A stretch of 64,000 nt of DNA from Selaginella moellendorffii (Eukaryota; Streptophyta; Lycopodiopsida; Selaginellales; Selaginellaceae), in contig NW_003314325.1 in the NCBI RefSeq assembly GCF_000143415.4, forward strand, positions 152,149 to 216,148. Direction: 5' to 3'. Of the stretch, positions 30,609-42,210 are shown piece by piece; position 1 is the first letter of the stretch; each line of letters starts with the position of its first letter. The position numbers and the translations under genes are program-made. The notes beneath the pieces are model-generated. The model worked only from the letters and a program-made list of their open reading frames with translations, was not told the origin of the DNA and did not search any database.

Positions 30609-33600
30609 CTAGAGCCTCAGCCGGACGTTATTTGATGGCCAAGCTACTATCAACTTTCCAAGCTTCTTCTCTGCTTCGTCAAACGTTGTTCCCATGAAGT
30701 CCGATCCGATTGGAAGCTTTGTCCCTCGATCAACCTTGAGATCGACGATCTCCACCAGACACATTGCTACAGCTCCTTCTTCGCCTGGCGTGACTGCCTT
30801 TGTGATGCCGTAGGCAATCTCTCTTCCCAGCTCATCCTTGAGTACGACGTTCTGGCCTATCTGCGTGACACTTGGTTCCATTTCGATCACCGGGGGCTCC
30901 GGACGGTGGCTGACATTGTTGTTATATGCTGTTCTGTGATGTAAGTCTTCCTCAATAACCGGTGGTTCTTCGAAATTGCTGCTACTAACGTAGCATGGTT
31001 TTGGTCTGTTGACAACGGCGGGATCCAAACGGCCCTCTTTAGCCAGCTTGGCGAGTTTCGCCTTCCGGTTGTTTATCCTGAAATTGCGAATTGAGTAGAG
31101 GATAAATGACGAGTGCTAAAGCTTACCAGTTCTTTAGCTGACCAGTAGTGATCTCGGGACCCTGAAACAGCAGAAACTGAGAACACGAATTTTCAAGCAG
31201 AGAACTTACCATCTTGTTGAGAATAATGCTCCAATGTCGTACTCTCTCGGCGTATCTTTGCATTTCAGGCTCCTCCTTCAGAGCAGCCTCCATCACAGCA
31301 ATTTGCTGCTCGCTCATGATACGTCGTTGCCTCTTTCGAGGTTGTTCCATATGATGATGGTCAGCTCTGGCCTCATCTTCATGCTTCCGTATTAAACTTA
31401 TTCTCTCCCTCTCCTCAACTGCCGCAGGATGGTTTTGTTGTGGCTCTACTTGAACTTGCGGAGGCCGAGGTGGCAGTAATCTTTCTGGTGGTCTTTCTAT
31501 AACTGGTGTAGCAGCCTGCAAACCGCTAGGATGTACCAGCACTGTTGGTTCCGGCAGCGGTTCAATCACGGGCAGCGGATCAATTATGGGTACGTTTGTT
31601 ACGCTCGTTTTGATATCTTCTTTTGGTTCTTCCTCCACCTTTGGAGCCACTTCATCTGGCTCCTTCACTTCAGTGTCCGTCTTCATGACCACCTCATCAA
31701 GTTCTGTCTTTACAGGCAAGTCCTTCGCATCAGATTCCCTGGCAGAAACACACTCCTCTTCTACTTTTACACCGGACTGTACACCGGACTGTGGCCCTTC
31801 GTCTTCTTGCAGCTTAACGTCTACGTTGACATCTGCCTTGCTATCAACAGCAGATGAAGCTTCCTGATCAAACAAAAAATAATAAACAATAAGCTCTACA
31901 ACCGCACAATTTACCTCAGGGACGTGTAATGGAGTGGTCTCCTCATGAGCGGGTAAGATATGGGGATCGCATTCGGGAATATTTTGCTCCATCTCGCGTT
32001 GTAATCTTTGCCAGCGTTCTGAAGGAACCCGGCGAGCTACTATAGCTCCAAGCCGTTGTTCATGAGCATCTCGTACGTATGTAACCACGGGAGCGTCCTG
32101 CATTCTCAAAGTTATAAACACATTATTTATATAAAGCATGCAGAAAAATCTCACCGCATGCACGTCGGGAGATAAGCAAAATGCTTCATGTAACTCTGCA
32201 GCAAAAACACTAGCACCACAAAACCACATTAGTAATCACAGAAGAGAAAATGCATAATGATACCTAGCAAGCTGGACATCCTCGTCGTTTGCCAAATCAG
32301 AAGGAAGCGAAGCCACGTGATCGACAAGTATATCTATAAAGCATATGCACTTGTGATGGAAATGCTGTGATTGATAAAACTTACGAAGATTCTCGCAAAC
32401 TCTGACAGCAGTTTGATCCGAAGTCATAAAAAAAGAGCTGCTTAAGGGGCTCAGTGGACCGGCGGAGAGACAGCGCATAAACAAACACAAAAATCGATCC
32501 TTTTCGTCGGCTGTAGAAATGATGTCATGTCAGGATAAAATGACAAAACAATAATACCTGGACAAACTTCGGGATTGAAACAATGGAGATTTGCGAATAG
32601 CTTTACTAGCAAAGCTGAGAGTTCTTGGGCATAGAACGTCGGCTCCACCGGCTTAATAGACAAGCTACAGCCACTGTTACCTTCTTCAGAAGTTCCTGGC
32701 GATGGCTTGAAGGACAACATTGCTGCTCCTGAACCATGAAACGGATCATAGACGAGGGTAGCGTCAATTTCACAGTCAGCCATATCTTGAGCTGAGCAAC
32801 CCCCACACCACTTGGAACAAAATTCTGAGGGATCCATAGCCAAAATCGTAGCTAAATCCGGAGCCTGTAATATAAATCATAAGGTAATGAGTGAAGAAGT
32901 CCAACAAGCACTTACTATACGGTCCATAAAGAAGTTGCGAAAGTTCGAGTCATCCGACAAAACATCCGCAAGCCGCATAGCATTTAAATAAAGCATTCCG
33001 GCTGGGCACTTTTCAATATCTTCCTGAACCATTTGCACTGTAAACGTTTCAAAGAATGCATTTTTGACGAGCAAAACAATCTGCAAGGCGGAGTCAGTCA
33101 TACGGAGACAAATAAGAGGTTTTACCTCTGCTGCAACCATCTTCGCCAACTGCATGCTTTTCGGATCAGTTGCCACTTCGTCCAGAAACGAGACTGTTTC
33201 CGTCTCACAAAACTTCAAAAGCTGCAATCCTCCCGAATCAAAATCCGAACAAAATTGAATCAAATCTCACCATTGCAAGAACTTTAGATTTCACGCGAGA
33301 GATTGATGCTGATAAAGCTTGTATGTGTTGCAAATGTGATGGCAGTTGTAGCTGCAGCACTACCAAAACTAGTGATAGAATACCACCATTTTTACAGAGT
33401 TCCTGCAACCAAGTAACCAAGGTAAATAAAAACAGAAAACCACAAGGAGACAACAAACCTTATGATTAAGCAAACGATCCCTGAAAGCTTGGGGTTCAGA
33501 CAGAGCTTGTAGAACCTGCAAAGAAGCTTCGCAATGCTCCAACGTTGTCGATGAAACTTGTTCAGCACCACAGAGTGGAGGTGTCTTCTCCTTTGCTAGC

Positions 33601-34506
33601 TTTGCACTCAAAGCTTTGAATCTCCCTTGCAACAGCCCAATATCTCGCCTCACAGCATCAAACGCAGCATCCATAAATATGTCCACCTGGCACAGAGAAA
33701 GTGTTACCTTGAGATGCAATTAAAAGTGTTGCTTGCCTTGGGATGAGCCAGTAAAACAGGAGCAACGTCTCGCCATTCTGGCGTGACAAATGCTGTCAGA
33801 AGGTACAGGCAGCAGGCTACCAAAGCCGAGTGGAGTACTGCTAGAAAACTTCCCCAGCGACCATCCTGGATACAAAACAGGCCCTCAGAAAAGTAGGAAA
33901 AGCAAAAATGGGGCGCACCGGCTCTACATCTGCCAGAACAATCAGCATGAAAATCACTAGGTCGATTATCTGTTCGCGTATCTTAACTTCTTGAAGCAGT
34001 ATCTGCATAAAGAAATGAAACCTTGAGAAACTCAATCGGTCAGTCAAAGTCCAGTACCTGCTCAAGCTTAGGATAACGAGGAGCCAAATTACTTAACGAG
34101 TGTAAAAGCCGAACTCCTCGAAGAAGATAGCGAAATCGGGGCTGGGAGATGCTAGACGCTACACACGCGAGCAAGTGAAGTGGAAGAAAAGTAGCCAGCT
34201 TCTCGATGTCCACCTAGATCCAGTAAAGCGTTAGAAAGAAAACCCAACACGCCTAAAAAATTTCCAAAAGCTTACACTGACGATCGCTCCCTTCGTTGTT
34301 GAGCTCACACGGAAGCTTAGGCAGTGAGTATCCTGAAGGATTTTCTTCATCTCATGGGGACTAAACTTGTGTAGCTCCTCAATGGCCATGTTGATATCAA
34401 GCACCTGTGCCACAAACACCGCAAAGCCTCAGTCCATGAAACCACACCCAACACGATCGACACTCACAACACTATCCGCACGTCGGCTTCCATCCTCCTT
34501 CACCAT
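30609..34506 (-). CDS. NDX: Nodulin homeobox (NDX) protein, multi-exon
   Basis: A long gene of many short exons. The likely start is the ATG at 34506: exon 1 'MVKEDGSRRADSV' (34506-34468) joins 'VLDINMAIEELHKFS' (34404-34276), then 'VDIEKLATFLPLHLL' and 'LLQEVKIREQIIDLV', which match the conserved N-terminal NDX region. Near the end, exon 31123- ('GQLKNW') splices into 'INNRKAKLAKLAKEG', giving homeodomain recognition-helix sequence WINNRKAK. The last exon (30609 to about 31070) carries 'VGQNVVLKD'-type sequence, and 'RGTKLP' and 'EAEKKLGKLIVAW', the NDX C-terminal domain. NDX in Arabidopsis binds single-stranded DNA at R-loops at the FLC locus and affects chromatin. The middle acidic part ('EEPKEDIKTS') is disordered. 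All introns read GT-AG where checked; middle exon borders were not all resolved. Confidence 0.85.
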
Positions 34507-34946
34507 CTTACTAGCGGCCGATTTCCAGATCTTTTCCCTGCGGCTATCCTAGCAGCGCGTTGCAAGCGCCTACCCGCCGGCTCCGTCACTAGATCACACA
34601 GAATGTGCCCCAAGCACCCTCACCTTCACGGAAAAACGATGAATCCCTGCGCATCACACCGAAATATCGCTCGCGATTACCCGGCATTGCCGATGCCAAG
34701 AGCTGAATCTGGATTCGCGAGCATGGAGAGCGCAGCGTAGAAACCCCAATTCCTGCCGGCAGCTCCCACCGCCTTGCGCCTTCTTCCGTGGAGGACGAGA
34801 GAACAAAAAAAATGCCAATATGACTATCAGTGAACCCTAGATAGACATATACCCGGTGGAGCATATTCGTCCCCACTTTAAAGAATATTCCCCATTGCAA
34901 AGGTTTAGGGCTTATGGCTATCGTGTGATTGGCAAGTGGAAGCGCC
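34507..34946. promoter_or_regulatory. Shared promoter region of NDX (-) and PRPP synthetase (+)
   Basis: The two genes start 440 bp apart and point away from each other, so their promoters must share this stretch. No TATA box was evident. A GGTTTAGGGCTT motif near 34900 is close to the telo-box often found upstream of plant housekeeping genes. Confidence 0.5.
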
Positions 34947-36536
34947 ATGGCTTCCCTGGTGAGCCCTAGCTCACTGTCAGTGAGATTGGGCGAGAACTAT
35001 GGCAGGAGAGGCGGCAGAGCAGCCGCATTGTGCGTCTCGCAAGCTGGATTCTCGATCAACAGCAAAGATTGCTCGAGCTCGAGTTTTGAAGTGAGTGATT
35101 TCCCCCTCTTCTCTTCCGGATTTGCGTTGATCTAGGTCGGTTCAGGCTGAGCTCAAGAGCGTCCTCTCACAACGTGACATTCTCACGGCGAGAGGAATCA
35201 ACATGCCTTCCTCGAGGCCGGATAATCGCTTGAAAATTTTCTCGGGAACAGCGAATCTGCCACTGGCCAAGGTAGAAGAAAAGCTTTCTTTTGTTCTCGT
35301 TGTCTCTATTGTTAAAACTTTGGCTGTTTGTTCCTCCCTTTGTCTCTTTTGTTGCTATCAGGAAATCGCGTGCTACATGGGCCTAGAACTTGGAAAGATT
35401 TGCATCAAGCGCTTTGCTGACGGTGAAATCTACGTCCAGCTACAGGAAAGCGTGAGAGGCAGTGAAGTGTTCTTGGTCCAGCCGACTTGTCCACCCGCAA
35501 ATGAGAACTTGATGGAGCTACTGGTCATGATAGACGCATGCCGGCGTGCATCCGCCAAGACCATCACAGCAGTAATTCCATACTTTGGATACGCCAGAGC
35601 TGACAGAAAGGTAGTCACTGTGATCCAGCTTTTTCTTTCAATCTACACGTCGTGTGATGTTTTTCAGACTCAAGGACGTGAATCGATTGCAGCAAAGCTT
35701 GTTGCAAATCTTTTGACAGAAGCCGGTGCGAACCGTGTTCTTGCATGCGACTTACACTCGGGGCAGGCGTTGGGTTACTTTGACATTCCCGTGGATCATG
35801 TTTATGGTCAGGTAACTTTGGTTTCTCTCCTCTAAGCGAGCTTATGTTTCGAGCTACAGCCCGTTATACTGGACTACCTCGCAAGCAAGATGATATCAGC
35901 TGACGATTTCGTAGTAGTCTCCCCGGACGTGGGTGGTGTTGCTCGCGCTCGGGCCTTCGCCAAGAAACTCTCGGATGCACCGCTCGCGATCGTGGACAAA
36001 CGACGTCAAAGTCACAATGTTTCTGAGGTGCGATTTGTTTCCTTCTTTGGTTTCTCTCAAAGATTTCTTTTTCTTTTTCTTTTCAGGTGATGAATCTTAT
36101 CGGTGATGTCAATGGCAAAATCGCAGTCGTGGTAGATGATATGATTGACACTGCTGGTGAATTGAATCTTTCATCTTTGCTTTGTTCTTCCGGAAGTGAT
36201 TTGCGTGGTTTTTCCTTTTCTCAGGGACGATAGCAAATGGAGCTGCGCTTCTTCGTCAAGAAGGAGCCAGAGCTGTCTACGCTTGCTGCACACACGGTGT
36301 TTTCAGGTTCAAACATTTTTCTCTCAGTGCGATTTTGGTATTCACTTTGCTGTTCTTGCAGTCCTCCTGCGATCGAGCGCCTATCAGGTGGTCTCTTCGA
36401 AGAAGTGATCATCACAAACACGATTCCAGTGAAAGAGAGCTTCAAGGAGCTTACAATTCTCTCGGTGGCGAACCTCCTCGGTGAAACCATCTGGCGGGTG
36501 TATGGGGATAGCTCTGTGAGTAGCATTTTTGGGTAG
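34947..36536 (+). CDS. PRS: Ribose-phosphate pyrophosphokinase (PRPP synthetase), plastid type
   Basis: Eight exons join in frame to 385 residues: 34947-35090, 35146-35271, 35362-35610, 35668-35811, 35860-36027, 36087-36156, 36225-36306 and 36362-36536. The first ATG is at 34947; the frame upstream lacks one. The Ser-rich N-terminus ('[15 protein letters not shown]') looks like a plastid transit peptide. Family motifs: '[12 protein letters not shown]', '[18 protein letters not shown]', '[11 protein letters not shown]' (catalytic flexible loop), 'CDLHSGQ' and the PRPP loop '[12 protein letters not shown]', ending '[14 protein letters not shown]'. The enzyme makes PRPP from ribose 5-phosphate and ATP for purine, pyrimidine, His and Trp synthesis. 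It resembles the phosphate-dependent class I plant enzymes. The next gene starts about 255 bp after its stop. Confidence 0.95.
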
Positions 36537-36791
36537 CTTAGTGGATCCAAAATTCTTTTCATTCGAGTTTCTTCTTTTTCCTCCATGAAAATGCTTTTGA
36601 TCTTCTCTCCATTTCTATTCTCCAGCAAGATTAAATCTTTGTTCTTGATCGCGTGCTAGACTGGATTTGAATCGCACTTGGGACTTGGTATCGACTGATC
36701 AATCGAAACAATGCCAATGTAATTCTTTGTTATGTAATGTTATAAACTCGTTTTTGAATCTTCTTTCCCTCGATTTAGGGTTTTTCGAGCT

Positions 36792-38764
36792 ATGGCGCTT
36801 GCTCTTGCCAATCCCTGCCAATGGCGCCTCACATTCGTCCCAAATGCGCAAAGTCCTGCACGGCGCCCTTCTTTTCTCGCTGCGGCTGCTGGTCCGCTGC
36901 CTGTTCTGGGAATCGAGACGAGCTGCGACGACACTGGAGCCGCTGTTGTAAGTGGATTTTCTTGCAGTGAGATTGCATTTTCTCAAGGTTCGTATCAGGT
37001 CACTAGCGATGGAAAGATTTTGGGAGAGGCACTGAGATCGCAGGTACTTTTTTTCTCTCTTCTTTGTTTTTATTCTGTTTTGTTTTGTTTCTTTGGATTC
37101 AAGGCAGAGTTGCTTCGACAGTATGGTGGGGTGATGCCTCTAGCAGCACGTCTAAACCACGAGCAAGCAATCGACGAAGTAAGCTATTCTCCTTTCCATG
37201 GACGCTTTGAGAGTTGTTTTATGTTCTTTAGGTGGTGGCACAAGCTCTAGAGAATGCAAAAGTGAAGGAGTCAGATCTGGCAGCAGTAGCTGTGACAATT
37301 GGTCCTGGCTTGAGTTTGTGCTTGGATGGTAACGTTCTTTGTGATCTTTCCTGGGCTTACACTGAGTACATTGTTTTTCTACAGTCGGTGTAAGGAAGGC
37401 TCGCTCTATTTCTCGCTGCTGGAGGTTACCATTTGTGGGAGTACATCACATGGAAGCTCACGCTTTAGTTGCAAGGTTTCATTTCTCTTTTCTCTAGTTT
37501 CTTGATCCTGTGCTTCTTGTGGCTTGTTTGATCCAGACTCACGAATGCTGATATTCAGTTTCCCTTCCTTGTTCTTCTGGTTTCAGGTTTGTGCTTAAGT
37601 TTCTTTCTATCGCATACAAGCACGCAATTGGCAGGTGGTCACAACCTTCTTCTCATTGCAAAAGATGTGGGCGATTATGTTGAACTAGGAACTACTTTAG
37701 ATGATGCCGTTGGAGAGGTTTGTTGTTGAGCTCCTGTTCAATTATTTCCCCATGAAAACTGCAGGCTTATGACAAAACAGCGAGGCTCCTTGGTCTTGAC
37801 ATTTGTAAAGGAGGTGGTCCTGCTCTTGAAGAACTTGCTCTAGAAGGAGATGCAGACGCGTTCAAGTTTACTGTAAGCAACATGCCTGGATCCCTTTATT
37901 TGACTATGTAAACTTGTTCTGACAGGTACCAATGAGGTCCCATAAAGATTGCAACTTTTCGTATGCGGGACTGAAGACTCAAGTGAAGCTCACAATTGAA
38001 TCTTTAAACATGTAAGGCTTCACTACCAGTGTCTTGGCTTATGAAAGTTTTTCTTGACGTGGCAGCAATGGTGCAGTACCTTTAGCTTCTGCAAGCTCAA
38101 GCGATCGACAATCACGAGCCAATGTGGCCGCTTCCTTTCAGGTTTGTTACATAATTTTTGATTATCGGCTGAAGTTTGTAATGCAGGTGGTGGCTGTGCG
38201 TCACCTTGAAGATAGATGCCGCCGGGCACTGGAGTGGGCCAGAGAAATGGAACCATGCATGAAGCGCATGGTAAGCCTTCGCTTGGCCAAAGCATTGGAT
38301 TAATTCGTGATGGCTCAGGTTGTCGCTGGTGGCGTAGCTTCGAACAAGTACCTTAGAAGTCGACTTGGCGCTGTAGCAAAAGAGCATCAACTGGATTTGT
38401 TCTTTCCTCCACCACGTCTCTGCACAGACAATGGTTTGTTGAAATTGCAATTCATCGCTGCTTCACCGGGCCTTTCGAATTCAGGAGTGATGGTTGCATG
38501 GACTGGAGTCGAGTACATTCGTCTGGGGCTTTATGATCCACCACCTCCCGTCGATGAACCTGAAGACTATTGGGTACCTCATTTTACCTTTTTGTATGCA
38601 CTCGAGCCAGTGGCTTTTTTCAGGTGGATTTAAGGCCTAGATGGAAGCTGGGTGAAATTTGTCGAGAAACATCCTCGGGAAGGCCAGTTAAGAAGAACAC
38701 GGAAGATTTTCCTTCGCTAACTTCACAGATCTCACAGAAAAAGTCTGCTTTGAATGCATCATAA
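36792..38764 (+). CDS. QRI7: QRI7/GCP1-type tRNA N6-adenosine threonylcarbamoyltransferase, mitochondrial
   Basis: About a dozen short exons. Exon 1 (36792-36947) encodes a presequence ('[15 protein letters not shown]') followed by '[15 protein letters not shown]'; exon 2 is 36999-37043. Later exons give '[14 protein letters not shown]', '[12 protein letters not shown]', '[14 protein letters not shown]' (the metal-binding HxxxH), '[15 protein letters not shown]', '[18 protein letters not shown]', '[12 protein letters not shown]' and '[16 protein letters not shown]', then 'LCTDNG' and '[10 protein letters not shown]'. All are TsaD/Kae1 family motifs. The enzyme transfers the threonylcarbamoyl group to A37 of ANN-decoding tRNAs; the presequence and the Qri7-like single-protein form point to mitochondria. 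The tail '[15 protein letters not shown]' is basic and not conserved. Only 20 bp separate its stop from the next ATG. Confidence 0.93.
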
Positions 38765-38784
38765 CAGTAAGAGGGTTTGAACTC

Positions 38785-40929
38785 ATGCTGAGCGTGGCTA
38801 CCTCCGCGAATCCTTTCAGCCCACATCTCCAGGCAAGGCAGGTGAGAGCAATGGCGCTGAGTTCGAAAATAAAGGAAGAAGAGAACTTGGAACGAGCCCA
38901 AGTTTCTGTGAGCAAGGATGTCGCTGCAACGCTGGTTTCCAAGGCGCTCACCTGGGCCTCTCTGAATGGCCTCGTCATTGGTGATAGATCGATCGAGGTA
39001 AAGGGCTTTTCGGTCGAAACCTTCTTTCTTTTCATACTTTTCTGTTGCGCAGGGCTCTGTAAATCCAGGTGTTGGAATTGTTCATGCACCGGTTGCGCTT
39101 CTTCCTTCTCCCTTTCCCGAGGCTCTCTTCCAGCAAGCTCTCAACCTTGGATCGCATTTTAACACGCTCGTTGATCGTGTGAGCTCCGACAGTGATTTTC
39201 TTGAGCAAACACTCGCAAAGTCTGTATTTGTTTTGGACTCCGTTTCTTTCTGCTCACTTTTTCTCAGGACACGTACTGCTGATCCTTTCACGGACAAACT
39301 GCTCGACATTCACTCGAAAATTCGAGCTGAAGGCATTGTGCAAGTAAGATTCAGACTTTCCTCATTCTGATTCTACTCCTGACTTGATCTATGCATTTTA
39401 GAACATACAACTTGGAATGCATCGGTCGGACTATATGCGAGATATGGTCACAGGCAAGCTGTTACAGGTTGAGATAAACACCATCTCTTCTTCTTTCGCT
39501 GGCCTTGGTTCACTTGTAAGCCAGCTGCACAGGTATTCACTCCTGTTTCATAGCTGTAGATAACTTATGATTGTTTCCTCAGGGACGTCATTAAAAGAGT
39601 CGAGCATCTTGACCCCGGAAAAGTTCCCGAGAACAACGCAGCTGTTGCATTTGGTGATGTCTTGGGACTTGCTTGGAAGGAATTTGGGAACACGAGGTGA
39701 GTGGATGCATGCTTTAAAAACTACTGACACATTCTACTCCCAGCGCAGCTGTGCTCGTTGTTGTACAACCAAACGAGCGGAATATGTATGATCAGTTCTG
39801 GCTGGAAAAATATCTTCACGAGCTGTATCCTTTTTCTCTGTTTGTTGATGTTTTTGTTCCTTGACTTTAAGTCAGTCACGGTGCCAATGTGATTCGTCGA
39901 ACGCTAAGTGAACTTTATTCTCAAGCGCATCTATCTTCCAATGGAACGCTTTCTGTGTGAGTGCAATCTTTTTTGGATTTTACCAGTTACAGTTATGTTT
40001 TTTGCTTTTCTTTTGCGTTTGGTTTTCGCAGTGATGGGCATCCTGTCGCGGTCATCTACTACAGATCAGGCTACGCACCCACTGATTATCCTTCCGAGCG
40101 GGTATGTGAGCCATTCGAGGCTATTTCTTTATTTTCTTGTTGTTTCGGTACAAGGAATGGCACGCGAGATTGCTGCTGGAGCGTTCCTCGGCCATAAAAT
40201 GTCCATCGATCTCATACCACTTAGCTGGAACCAAAAAAGTGCAACAAGAGCTTGCCAAGCCGAATGTACTAGAAAGGTACTGCCGTCCTTTGTTTTCAGC
40301 TAGTTTGACAGTTCATCCATTCTTCAAGGTTTGTTCAAGACAAAAACGCCGCGAAGATCATTCGTGAGTGCTTTGCGGGGCTGTGGGGCCTCGACAGCGA
40401 AGAGTGTCACGACATCATCAACAAAGCCATCCAGCAGCCCGAGCTATTTGTTCTAAAGCCTCAACGCGAAGGCGGTGGTGAGTTTTCGTTTCCAAGTTTC
40501 TCCAGCTTGCAAGCGTCGAGCTCATCGTTTTCGCCTTTCACAGGAAACAACATCTATGGCAGCGCTGTGAAAGCGAAGCTCGAAGAGCTACTGAGAGACG
40601 GAGGAGCCGGGCTTTCGGCTTATATCCTCATGCAGCGCATCTTCCCACCGACGTACACGTCCTATCTCCTGCGAGGAGGCGAATGGAGCGCCGAGCAAGC
40701 AGTCTCGGAGCTGGGAATCTTTAGCGCATACTTGAGGTGAGTATCTCGAGCCATTTCACTTCTTTTCATTTCACTTCTTTTCTTTTTCTCTCAATCCCTT
40801 TGCAGGAATGGCGAAAGAGAAATCACCAACAAGGATTGTGGCTACTTGCTGAGAACAAAAGCCTCGAAAGTAGACGAGGGAGGCGTAGCCACTGGCTTCG
40901 CTGTTCTTGATAGCGTGTATCTCTTGTAG
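38785..40929 (+). CDS. GSH2: Glutathione synthetase
   Basis: A multi-exon gene (exon 1 38785-38997; exon 2 from 39053). I start at 38785 ('[11 protein letters not shown]'), which may give a plastid signal; an ATG at 38851 ('[12 protein letters not shown]') would give a cytosolic form. Family sequence is continuous: 'DSDFLEQTL', 'GMHRSDYM', '[19 protein letters not shown]', '[17 protein letters not shown]', 'IRRTLSEL', '[14 protein letters not shown]', '[17 protein letters not shown]', '[15 protein letters not shown]' (the Gly-rich ATP-binding loop) and the ending '[18 protein letters not shown]'. It joins gamma-glutamylcysteine and glycine using ATP, the second step of glutathione synthesis, as a homodimer in eukaryotes. 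One of its introns has minor-spliceosome signals (39825-39875). It sits 20 bp after QRI7. Confidence 0.95.
39825..39875 (+). other. U12-type (minor spliceosome) intron in GSH2
   Basis: The 51-bp intron starts GTATCCTTT, the exact U12 5' splice consensus. It has TTCCTTGAC at 39857-39865, matching the U12 branch-site consensus TTCCTTRAY, with the branch A about 11 bases before the CAG end. Removing it joins 'WLEKYLHEL' to '[10 protein letters not shown]' in frame, as expected for the family. Neighbouring introns of the gene show ordinary U2-type borders. Confidence 0.85.
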
Positions 40930-41107
40930 GAACTCGCTCTCTCTCTTGGAATCATGTTAATTTGGCTTAAATTACACATTGTTTTGAAATTTGATCTGGA
41001 AGACTTACTTTTGCCATGTCCATATAGTATAAGATTAAAAGGCATTTCCAGAACTTCCTGATTAATGTAATTCTAAGGCTATTTTTATTCTCATTTCTAA
41101 ACACCGT

Positions 41108-41136
41108 TATATATAAGCCTAAACCTTAAACCCTAA
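41108..41136 (+). promoter_or_regulatory. TATA box and telo-box before the PP2C-like gene
   Basis: TATATATAA at 41108-41116 and AAACCCTAA (telo-box) at 41128-41136, about 50 and 30 bases before the ATG at 41164. Telo-boxes mark many plant genes of translation and the cell cycle. The leader would be very short. Confidence 0.6.
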
Positions 41137-41163
41137 TACAGATACCTGTTTTAGGGTTTTGTG

Positions 41164-42210
41164 ATGCAAGGGGGAATCTGGTATCCTGGTTCTGGGCGGC
41201 AAATCCATGTCGACAATCTTGTGTCTTGCGCCAGGATCGACAAGCAGCAGCCATGTAACTTGGTAAGTGTTGTTGCGCCAAATCATGCAATGAAAATTTC
41301 TGCTAGAGCTTTATCACGTCTCTGGACGTCGAGGGGAAAACTTTAATTTTTGTTGTTCTGGATGGCTGCGGATCACATAACAAGCGTGAGTTTCTATCTC
41401 ACGTTTTCTCGTCCCTTTGATCGTTCCCTTTTTCTTTTAACAGGGGCCACGAGTCTTACACATGAAAGGGTGTATACGTTCCAAGATTTGTGCTCGGAAG
41501 CATTCGAAAGTCACAGAGATCTCTCGCATGCTATTGAGTATCTTATGTCGAGGTAATGGTGTGGTTTCTTTTTCCCTGACTCTCAACCAAAGCCAGGGTA
41601 ACGACTGCCATAGAAGGAAGAGTTCAAGACCTCCGCGAGGATGAGAAGGATATGGAGGAAATAAGGGCCCAATGGACATACGACGACAGCGACGACGTAC
41701 AAGACGAACCATTGGAAAGCATGGACACGCTCAAGGTGAGAGAGCTAGTTTCTTGGCTAAAACCGCTGGTAACACGCATGCCAGGCTCAAGATTGGACAC
41801 CATCCTTTCACTCGACAGTGGTAGTTATCTCGGGGAGAGACATAGCGGTGGGCGGCCCTGGAGCGTTTGCGACTGCCTTGGTCGATTGTAGCACAGGAGA
41901 TGTGACGGTAAGTAGAGTTGAAAACTTTGCCTCTCGGTGATCAAATTCCACTGCCAGTGGCTTGCTCCCGGAAGTATGACTGCGCGCATAAAACCGAATG
42001 ACGTTCTAGTACTTGGACCTCGTGATCTGCCACTCGACAAAGTCACACCAACAATTGCCAGGCGTGGGGTGGGTCTAACTTTGAGAATGACAGTGCTTGT
42101 GGAGGCTGACCTTGTCTGTTTTCCAGGAAAGCATAGAGATAGCAGAGCTGTTGTCATCCATGATAGCAGAAAATGAATCAACTGTCCTTTGTGTGAAGGT
42201 TCTTGTATAA
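41164..42210 (+). CDS. PP2C-like protein, probably catalytically inactive
   Basis: Seven exons join in frame to 247 residues: 41164-41262, 41307-41385, 41444-41552, 41597-41735, 41785-41907, 41958-42068 and 42127-42210, all GT-AG with matching phases. No clear family hit by eye, but the order of elements recalls a shortened protein phosphatase 2C: 'LIFVVLDGCGSHNK' in place of the 'FFGVFDGHGG' strand, 'STVVVISGRDIAVGGPG' in place of 'STACVALI...NAGDSR', 'PNDVLVLGPRDLP' in place of 'DEFLILASDGLWD', and 'ESTVLCVKVLV' in place of 'DNITVIVV'. Asp residues that bind the two metals in active PP2Cs are mostly replaced or absent, so a pseudophosphatase is likely. Family assignment is inference; the exon structure is well supported. 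Confidence 0.55.
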
